DNA of 64,000 nt from positions 6,660,501 through 6,724,500 of the forward strand of contig NZ_JACHMG010000001.1 of NCBI RefSeq assembly GCF_014204865.1. The letters run 5' to 3'. The position numbers and the translations under genes were made by a program. Below, piece by piece: positions 58,255 through 64,000 of this stretch; the first letter of the stretch is position 1; the number at the start of each line of letters is the position of its first letter. The DNA comes from Amycolatopsis jiangsuensis. GTDB taxonomy: Bacteria; Actinomycetota; Actinomycetes; Mycobacteriales; Pseudonocardiaceae. Below the pieces are notes generated by a model. It was not told the origin of the DNA. It made no database searches and saw only the letters and a program-made list of their open reading frames with translations.

Positions 58255-59441
58255 GCCGCCTCGGTACGCAGCTGGCGGGGGTCGCGTTCCTCTGCGTGCT
58301 CGTTCTGCTCGGCTGGCTCTCGGTGGCGATCTACGACCAGGACTTCTCCCGTGCCGACGTGGTGCGGCTGGAGACCGACCGGGTGGGCAGCCAGCTCACC
58401 GAATCGGCCGAGGTCAAGGTGCGTGGTGTGCCGTTCGGTGAGGTTCGCGCCATCCGCCGCACGGACGCCGGTGCCGAGCTCGACCTCGCCCTCGATCCGG
58501 CGAAGATCGCCGCGCTGCCGCGGAACGTGTCCGCTCGCCTGCTGCCCAAGACGTTGTTCGGCCAGCGCTACGTCGACCTCGTGTTTCCCCCGGTTCCGCA
58601 GGGTTCACTGGCTTCCGGGGACGTGATCACGCAGGATCGTTCCTCGGCGGCGATCGAAGTGGAACGAGTGCTCGGCGACCTGCTGCCGTTGCTGCGTGCG
58701 GTCCAGCCGCAGAAGCTCAACAGTTCACTGGGTGCGATTTCCGAGGCGCTGGACAACCGCGGCAAACCGCTCGGCGACAGCATCGTGCAGCTGCAGGATT
58801 TGCTCGCCGAGTTCAATCCCCTGCTGCCACAGGTGGAAGAGGACCTGAAAGGCCTGGCCGCCACCTCGGACGTCTACACCACGGCGGCTCCGGACATCCT
58901 GCACGCGCTGGCCGATTTGTCGACCACCGCCAAGACGGTCGTGGACAGCCAGGACGGTTTGCGGGAGTTGTTCGGCAGCGTCACTTCGGCGAGCGACAAT
59001 CTCGGCGACTTCGTGCGCGAGAACAAGGAAAACCTGATCGGCGTGTCCGTGTCGAGCCGTCCGGCACTGCAGTTGCTGGCCACGTACTCGCCGGAGTTCC
59101 CGTGCCTGTTCGACACGGTGAACCGGCTGAAGCCGTTGATGGAGAAGGCACTCGGCGCGGGGACCGGTGAGCCGGGGCTGCACGTCGTGCTCTCGACGCA
59201 GGATCCGCGGGAGAAGTACGTGCCCGGGCGCGACACCCCGTCGTTCACCGCGTCCGGTGGTCCGCAGTGCTACGGCGCAGGCGGTGGCGGGGCCGCCGGA
59301 TCCGCGCTCGGCCCGGCGAACTCGCCCGGTGAACGCGAGCTGGTCAGTGAACTGCTCCGGCCGCGGCTCGGGGAGGTGCCGGACTGGAGCAGCGTGCTGA
59401 TCGGACCGGCGCTGCGGGGTACGGAGGTGACCGTCCGATGA
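58251..59441 (+). CDS. mceA: MceA-type MlaD-domain protein
   Basis: 396 aa: an N-terminal anchor helix ('LAGVAFLCVLVLLGWLSVAI'), the MlaD domain ('SAEVKVRGVPFGEVRAIRRT' to 'TLFGQRYVDLVFPP'), a long helical region that builds the tunnel, and a Gly-rich tail with 'RPALQLLATYSPEFPCLFDT' containing paired Cys later. The 'YSPEFPC' motif is common in MceA proteins. It would stand outside the membrane as a subunit of the hexameric Mce shaft. Confidence 0.92.
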   Translation: MSRLGTQLAGVAFLCVLVLLGWLSVAIYDQDFSRADVVRLETDRVGSQLTESAEVKVRGVPFGEVRAIRRTDAGAELDLALDPAKIAALPRNVSARLLPKTLFGQRYVDLVFPPVPQGSLASGDVITQDRSSAAIEVERVLGDLLPLLRAVQPQKLNSSLGAISEALDNRGKPLGDSIVQLQDLLAEFNPLLPQVEEDLKGLAATSDVYTTAAPDILHALADLSTTAKTVVDSQDGLRELFGSVTSASDNLGDFVRENKENLIGVSVSSRPALQLLATYSPEFPCLFDTVNRLKPLMEKALGAGTGEPGLHVVLSTQDPREKYVPGRDTPSFTASGGPQCYGAGGGGAAGSALGPANSPGERELVSELLRPRLGEVPDWSSVLIGPALRGTEVTVR

Positions 59442-60454
59442 GGAACGTCACGGGCCCTGCCGTCAAGGGGCTGCTGTTCTTCCTGGTGACCGCGCTGGCC
59501 ACGGCGCTGCTCGCGATCACGATCGCCAACACCGGAACCGGCGACACCGTGCGGTATTCGGCGCGGTTCAGCGACGTGACCTCGGTCAACCCCGGCGACG
59601 AGGTACGGATGGCCGGGGTCCGGATCGGGCAGGTCGACGGCGTGCGCGTGGTCGAGCACCGGCTCGCGGAGGTGGACTTCTCGGTGGACCGGGCGCACCG
59701 CCCGACCGGCGCGAGTTCCGTCGCCATCCGCTACCGGAACCTCGTGGGCCAGCGGTACCTGTCGATCGATCCCGGTCCCGCGCCGTCCCCGGCCGCGCTA
59801 CCCGACGGCGCGCGGATCCCCTTGGACCGGACCACGGCGGCGCTCGACCTCACCACTTTGTTCAACGGGTTCAAGCCACTCTTCCAGGCACTGTCGCCGA
59901 AGGACGTCAACCAGCTGTCGTTCGAGATCGTGCAGGTCCTGCAGGGCGAGGGCGGCACGGTGGAGAGCCTGCTGCAGCACACGGCTTCGCTCACCTCGAC
60001 GCTGGCCGGCAAGGACCAGGTCATCGGCCAGGTGATCGGCAACCTGAACTCGGTGCTGGACACGGTCAACGCGCAGGGCGACCAGTTCGACGCGCTGGTG
60101 GACACCACCGCGCAGCTGGTGCACGGCCTCGCCGCGGACGCCGGGCCGATCGCGCGGGCGGTCGGCGGTCTCGGAGATTTGTCGACCGCGACCGCGAGCC
60201 TGCTCGAGCAGGGCCGGAAACCGCTGGCGGACAGCGTCACCGGCCTCGGCGAGCTGTCGGAGAACCTGGCCGACAACACGCCGGTCTTCCAGAAGTTCCT
60301 GGACAACCTGCCGACGAAGTTCGACCGCATCGGCACGCTGTTCTCCTACGGCTCGTGGGCGAACTTTTACCTCTGCGCGGTGAAGACCGACGCGAAACCC
60401 GCCCCGGGAGGCCCGCCGCCGGGAATCCCGGTGACCGCCGGGAGGTGCCGATGA
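59438..60454 (+). CDS. mceB: MceB-type MlaD-domain protein
   Basis: 338 aa. Anchor helix 'LLFFLVTALATALLAITIAN', MlaD domain with 'FSDVTSVNPGDEVRMAGVRI' and 'RNLVGQRYLSIDPGP', helical body, and a short tail ('NFYLCAVKTD') with a Cys typical of MceB/C. ATGA overlap with MceA and with MceC shows tight coupling. Confidence 0.92.
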   Translation: MRNVTGPAVKGLLFFLVTALATALLAITIANTGTGDTVRYSARFSDVTSVNPGDEVRMAGVRIGQVDGVRVVEHRLAEVDFSVDRAHRPTGASSVAIRYRNLVGQRYLSIDPGPAPSPAALPDGARIPLDRTTAALDLTTLFNGFKPLFQALSPKDVNQLSFEIVQVLQGEGGTVESLLQHTASLTSTLAGKDQVIGQVIGNLNSVLDTVNAQGDQFDALVDTTAQLVHGLAADAGPIARAVGGLGDLSTATASLLEQGRKPLADSVTGLGELSENLADNTPVFQKFLDNLPTKFDRIGTLFSYGSWANFYLCAVKTDAKPAPGGPPPGIPVTAGRCR

Positions 60455-61485
60455 GACTGAAGCTGCGCCGCGACGACGGTGCGCCCCGGATCAGGCCGTT
60501 CCGCTCCCGCAGCCCGATGAAGGTCGGCCTGGTGACCGCGTCCGTGCTACTCGTGCTCGGGCTGCTGACCTTCTTCTCCGACGACCTGCCGCTGGTCGGC
60601 GGCGGTACCACCTACCACGCGGAGTTCACCGAGGCGGCCGGCCTGCGCTCCGGCGACGAGGTGCGCGTCGCCGGGGTCAAGGTCGGCGAGGTCACCGCCG
60701 TGGACCTCGCCGGGGATCACGTGGACGTCGAGTTCCGCGTCCGCGACACGTGGGTGGGCAGCCGCAGCACCGCTTCGATCAAGATCAAGACGTTGCTGGG
60801 ACAGAAGAACCTCGTGCTCGATCCGGTCGGGGACGGCGAACTCGATCCGGACCAGCAGATTCCGGTGTCCCGTACGCGTTCGCCGTATGACGTCACCGAG
60901 GTGTTCAACGACCTCGCGGGCACCGTGGGCGCCATCGACACCGACCAGCTGGCGAACGCCTTCCGGACGCTGTCGGACACGCTCGGTGCTTCGGCACCGC
61001 AAGACGTGCGTGCGGCTTTCACCGGCGTGGCCGCGCTGTCGAAGACGCTGGCGTCCCGGGACGACGAGCTGGTCAAGCTGTTCCACAACACGCAGGCGGT
61101 GTCCACCACGCTCGCGGATCGCTCGGACCAGATCCAGACCCTGATCCGGGACGGGAACACCCTGCTCGGCCAGTTGAACGCACGCAAGGAGGCGATCGGC
61201 AAGCTGTTCACCGGAATCCGGAGCCTGTCCACCCAGCTGTCCGGCCTGGTCGCGGACAACCAGAAGACTCTCGGCCCGGCACTCGACCAGCTCGACCGCG
61301 TCGCCGGGGTGCTGCAGCAGAACCAGGCGAAACTCGAGGACAGCCTGCGCCTGGCCGGGCCGTACTACCGGCTGCTGGGCAACGCGGTCGGCAACGGCCG
61401 CTGGATCGACACCTACCTGTGCGGCCTGATCCCGGCCGGAGGCGCGCCGGGCAGCTGTGTTCCGCCGAAGAACGGAGGACGCTGA
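60451..61485 (+). CDS. mceC: MceC-type MlaD-domain protein
   Basis: 344 aa. A basic N-terminus precedes the anchor 'VGLVTASVLLVLGLLTFF', the MlaD domain ('HAEFTEAAGLRSGDEVRVAG', 'KTLLGQKNLVLDPVGDGEL'), helices, and the tail 'WIDTYLCGLIPAGG'. The orphan gene at 19.3-20.3 kb encodes a protein of the same layout. Stop and the next start overlap (TGATG). Confidence 0.92.
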   Translation: MRLKLRRDDGAPRIRPFRSRSPMKVGLVTASVLLVLGLLTFFSDDLPLVGGGTTYHAEFTEAAGLRSGDEVRVAGVKVGEVTAVDLAGDHVDVEFRVRDTWVGSRSTASIKIKTLLGQKNLVLDPVGDGELDPDQQIPVSRTRSPYDVTEVFNDLAGTVGAIDTDQLANAFRTLSDTLGASAPQDVRAAFTGVAALSKTLASRDDELVKLFHNTQAVSTTLADRSDQIQTLIRDGNTLLGQLNARKEAIGKLFTGIRSLSTQLSGLVADNQKTLGPALDQLDRVAGVLQQNQAKLEDSLRLAGPYYRLLGNAVGNGRWIDTYLCGLIPAGGAPGSCVPPKNGGR

Positions 61486-62480
61486 TGGCGCATCACGTCG
61501 AGGATCTCGGCGCCGAATCCCGAAGGCGCACGCTGCTGCGCCGGCTCGCCGCCGCAGTGGCCGTCGCGTTGCTGGTGTGCGCGATCTGGCCGCTGGTCAC
61601 CACCCGCGCGGACCGGCTCCTCACCGCCTCCTTCGCCGCCACGGTCGGGATCTACCCGAACTCCGACGTCCGGGTGCTCGGGGTGGCGGTCGGCTCGGTG
61701 ACCGAGGTGCGGCCGCAGGGCACCGCGGTCGAGGTGAGCATGAAGATCCGGCCCGATCTGCAGCTGCCCGCGAACGCGGGTGCCGTGGTGATCACGCCGA
61801 GCCTGGTCGCCGACCGCTACGTGCAGCTCACTCCCGCCTACACCGGCGGGCCGGAGATGACCGGTTCGGTGATCCCGCGGCAGCGGACCGCGACGCCGGT
61901 CGAGATCGACCAGCTGCTCGCGAGCCTCAACCAGCTGATGGGCGCGCTCGGGCCGGACGGGGCGAACAAGGACGGCGCGGTCAGCGACGTGCTGTCCCGG
62001 GGCGCGGAATACCTCGACGGCAACGGTAAAACCCTCGGCGAGGCGATCAAGAACCTCGGTGATCTCGCGCGCACCGCCGGCGATTCGAAGGACGATCTGT
62101 TCGGCACCGTGGATGACCTCGCGAAGTTCACCGGCATGCTGGCCGGCAACAACGAGCAGGTGAAACAGGCCGCCGGCAATCTCTCGTCGATCAGCAAGGT
62201 GCTCGCCGACCAGCGGGACCAGTTCTCCGGTGCCCTTGACGAGCTGACCCAGGCACTCGGGGTGGTCCAGCAGTTCGTCCGGGACAACCGCGGCAAGGTG
62301 CAGTCCAATGTGGACAAGCTGGCCGACGTGACGAAGGCCCTTTCGGACCAGAAGGAGTCGCTGTCGGAGGCGCTGACCGCGGCGCCGAACGCACTGACGA
62401 ACCTGCTCGGCGCCTACGATCCCTCGACCGGGCTGCTGGACGGCCGGGGCAACCTCCTCGAGTTCCCGGAGCCGAAATGA
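61485..62480 (+). CDS. mceD: MceD-type MlaD-domain protein
   Basis: 331 aa with anchor 'LAAAVAVALLVCAIWPLV', MlaD domain ('VGIYPNSDVRVLGVAVGSVT', 'PSLVADRYVQLTPAYTGGPE') and helical repeats of 'LADQRDQFSGALDELTQ' type. No long tail. It is a fourth, distinct Mce subunit, as expected of a heterohexamer. Confidence 0.92.
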   Translation: MAHHVEDLGAESRRRTLLRRLAAAVAVALLVCAIWPLVTTRADRLLTASFAATVGIYPNSDVRVLGVAVGSVTEVRPQGTAVEVSMKIRPDLQLPANAGAVVITPSLVADRYVQLTPAYTGGPEMTGSVIPRQRTATPVEIDQLLASLNQLMGALGPDGANKDGAVSDVLSRGAEYLDGNGKTLGEAIKNLGDLARTAGDSKDDLFGTVDDLAKFTGMLAGNNEQVKQAAGNLSSISKVLADQRDQFSGALDELTQALGVVQQFVRDNRGKVQSNVDKLADVTKALSDQKESLSEALTAAPNALTNLLGAYDPSTGLLDGRGNLLEFPEPK

Positions 62481-63448
62481 ACCGTGCGCTGAAATCCGCC
62501 GCCGTGCTCGCGCTGGTGCTCGGCGCGACCGGATGCGGCAGTGGCCTCAACGTCTACGACCTTCCGTTGCCAGGGGGCGCGCCGGTCGGCGACAACCCGA
62601 TTCACCTGACCGCGAGTTTCACCAACGTGCTCGACCTCGTGCCGCAGTCCGCGGTCAAAGTGGACGATGTCGCGGTCGGGAAAGTGAGCGAAATAGAGCT
62701 CGCCTCGGACGGGCGCAGCGCGATCGTCGGCCTGACGCTGGATCACACGGTCGACCTCCCGGCCAACTCCGTGGCTCGCGTGCGGCAGGCGAGCATTCTC
62801 GGGGAGAAGTTCGTGGAGCTGGCACCGCCGCCGGACGCGACGCCGGCCGGAAAGCTGCGGGACGGCGCGGTGCTGCCGCTCGATACTTCCAGTCTCACGC
62901 CGGAGATCGAAGAAGTGTTCGGCGCGTTGTCGTTGCTGCTCAACGGCGGCGGCGTGGCCCAGGTGCAGAACATCAGCCACCAGCTCAACGAAGCACTCGG
63001 TGGCAAGGAGTCCGCCGCGCGCAGCCTGTTGTCGAGTTTGGACACTCTGACGACCGGGCTCGACAGACAGCGTGGCGAGATCACCCACGCGCTGGACAGC
63101 GTCAACAAGCTGGCCGGCACACTCAGTGCGCACCGCGAGGAGATCACCGTCACGCTGAACGATCTCACTCCCGGGATCAAGGTGCTCGACGAGCAGAAGC
63201 AGGCGCTGACCGGCATGCTCGACTCGCTCGACGGACTGACCTCGGTCGCCGTCGACACGGTCAACCGCAGCAAGGACGATCTCGTGGCCGACCTCAAAGC
63301 CCTCGCCCCGCTGCTGCACCGTCTCGCCGATGCGGGGGACCGGCTGCCGAAGGCGATGGAGATGCTGTTCACCTTCCCCTTCCCGGACGCCGCGCTCGAC
63401 GCGATCCGCGGTGATTACCTCAACACGTTCGTGCGGAAGGGGAGCTGA
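62477..63448 (+). CDS. mceE: MceE-type lipoprotein (LprK-like)
   Basis: 323 aa. The signal ends in a lipobox (LGATGC, Cys20), so unlike its siblings it is lipid-anchored, the mark of MceE. The MlaD domain ('HLTASFTNVLDLVPQSAVKV', 'QASILGEKFVELAPPPD') and a helical tunnel region follow. Overlaps the preceding stop (ATGA). Confidence 0.92.
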   Translation: MNRALKSAAVLALVLGATGCGSGLNVYDLPLPGGAPVGDNPIHLTASFTNVLDLVPQSAVKVDDVAVGKVSEIELASDGRSAIVGLTLDHTVDLPANSVARVRQASILGEKFVELAPPPDATPAGKLRDGAVLPLDTSSLTPEIEEVFGALSLLLNGGGVAQVQNISHQLNEALGGKESAARSLLSSLDTLTTGLDRQRGEITHALDSVNKLAGTLSAHREEITVTLNDLTPGIKVLDEQKQALTGMLDSLDGLTSVAVDTVNRSKDDLVADLKALAPLLHRLADAGDRLPKAMEMLFTFPFPDAALDAIRGDYLNTFVRKGS

Positions 63449-64000
63449 TGCTGTCGCGGGTCGTCCGGGTCCAGGTCGCGCTGTTCGGGGTGCTCGCGAT
63501 CGGTGGCACCGCGTACGTCGGCGCGAGTTACGCGGGCCTGGACAAGCTCTTCCTCGACCGCGGGTACACCGTGGTCGCGCAGTTCCCCTCCGGCGGCGGC
63601 ATTTTCAGCAACGCCGAGGTGACCTACCGCGGCGTTCCGGTCGGGCGGGTCGGTGATCTGCGGCTGACCGCAGGGGGAATGGAGGCGGACCTGAACCTCG
63701 ATTCCGGTACCCCGGCGGTCCCCGCGGACACCCAGGCAGTGGTCGCGGACCGATCGGCGGTGGGCGAGCAGTACGTGGACCTGCGTCCGCGTACAGACGG
63801 CGGACCGGATCTGCACGACGGTTCGGTGATCACCGAGAAGGACACCGAGATCCCGTTGCGGGTGGACACCGTGCTGGCGACCACTGATTCCTTTGTGGAG
63901 TCGGTGCCGAAACCCGCGCTGCGCACGGTCGTCGACGAGCTCTACGACGCCACCTCCGGAGCGGGTCCGGCGCTGGACGATCTCGTCGGGAAGGGGATCG
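63448..64000 (+). CDS. mceF: MceF-type MlaD-domain protein, cut by the window end
   Basis: 184 codons are visible. Anchor helix 'VVRVQVALFGVLAIGGTAYV', MlaD domain ('VVAQFPSGGGIFSNAEVTYR', 'RSAVGEQYVDLRPRTDGG') and the first tunnel helices. ATG overlaps the MceE stop (TGATG). It completes the A-to-F series; the C-terminus lies beyond the window. Confidence 0.9.
   Translation, partial: MLSRVVRVQVALFGVLAIGGTAYVGASYAGLDKLFLDRGYTVVAQFPSGGGIFSNAEVTYRGVPVGRVGDLRLTAGGMEADLNLDSGTPAVPADTQAVVADRSAVGEQYVDLRPRTDGGPDLHDGSVITEKDTEIPLRVDTVLATTDSFVESVPKPALRTVVDELYDATSGAGPALDDLVGKGI

Noticed and set aside
1-64000. tRNA, rRNA, insertion sequences or prophage
   Set aside because: Reading both strands I found no cloverleaf arms with CCA context, no transposase or integrase motifs and no terminal inverted repeats of element type.

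Overview
The window is very GC-rich, uses GTG starts freely, has strong GGAGG-type ribosome sites and several leaderless starts, and carries an mce operon, a PAC2 protein and tandem PH-domain membrane proteins. This points to an actinomycete of the Pseudonocardiales, most like Amycolatopsis; the genus is inferred from gene content only. I see no rRNA, tRNA, CRISPR array, insertion sequence or prophage.

Layout. 1-12.5 kb: lipid and small-molecule metabolism (amidase end, MaoC hydratase, WS/DGAT acyltransferase, TPP enzyme, AraC regulator, hydrolase, methyltransferase, secreted alpha-galactosidase, CoA-transferase plus class III aminotransferase, secreted propeller-like protein). 12.8-20.7 kb: small membrane and stress-like proteins, GNAT, IclR, two coupled PH-domain proteins, PAC2, a TylF-like methyltransferase and an orphan MceC-like gene. 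20.7-23.4 kb: a repeat-rich gene-poor stretch, an unrecognised 154-aa protein and a retron-type reverse transcriptase. 23.4-38.6 kb: acyl-CoA ligase, GH3 hydrolase, several regulators (LysR, MarR, two TetR) each beside a palindrome and a candidate target, an amidohydrolase, an oxidoreductase pair, a wrecked ECF41 sigma gene, a P450 and a GH127 arabinofuranosidase.

39.0-45.5 kb is the most striking block. A tightly coupled four-gene operon encodes SbnB-like dehydrogenase, SbnH-like decarboxylase, SbnA-like beta-replacement enzyme and a MATE exporter. It meets head-on an MFS exporter that has a near-perfect DtxR/IdeR iron box (18/19) just upstream; a weaker iron-box-like site precedes the operon. 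The set looks like a route to a diaminopropionate- or ethylenediamine-based metallophore, close in logic to [S,S]-EDDS, with export and metal control.

45.5-52.2 kb: transport and regulation, a secreted protein with two trypsin-like domains, an ArsR-like regulator with twin operators facing an internally deleted monooxygenase, and a secreted lipase. 52.6-56.4 kb: a stop/start-coupled operon of a 25-aa leader ORF, a KS-AT polyketide synthase without ACP, a 41-aa peptide gene and a GT1 glycosyltransferase; its product is unknown. 56.5-64.0 kb: an mce lipid importer operon (YrbEA, YrbEB, MceA to MceF, the last cut by the window end), without its ATPase.

A recurring theme is gene erosion by internal deletion (ECF41 sigma, TetR, FAD monooxygenase, SRPBCC) while neighbouring regulators and operators remain intact.
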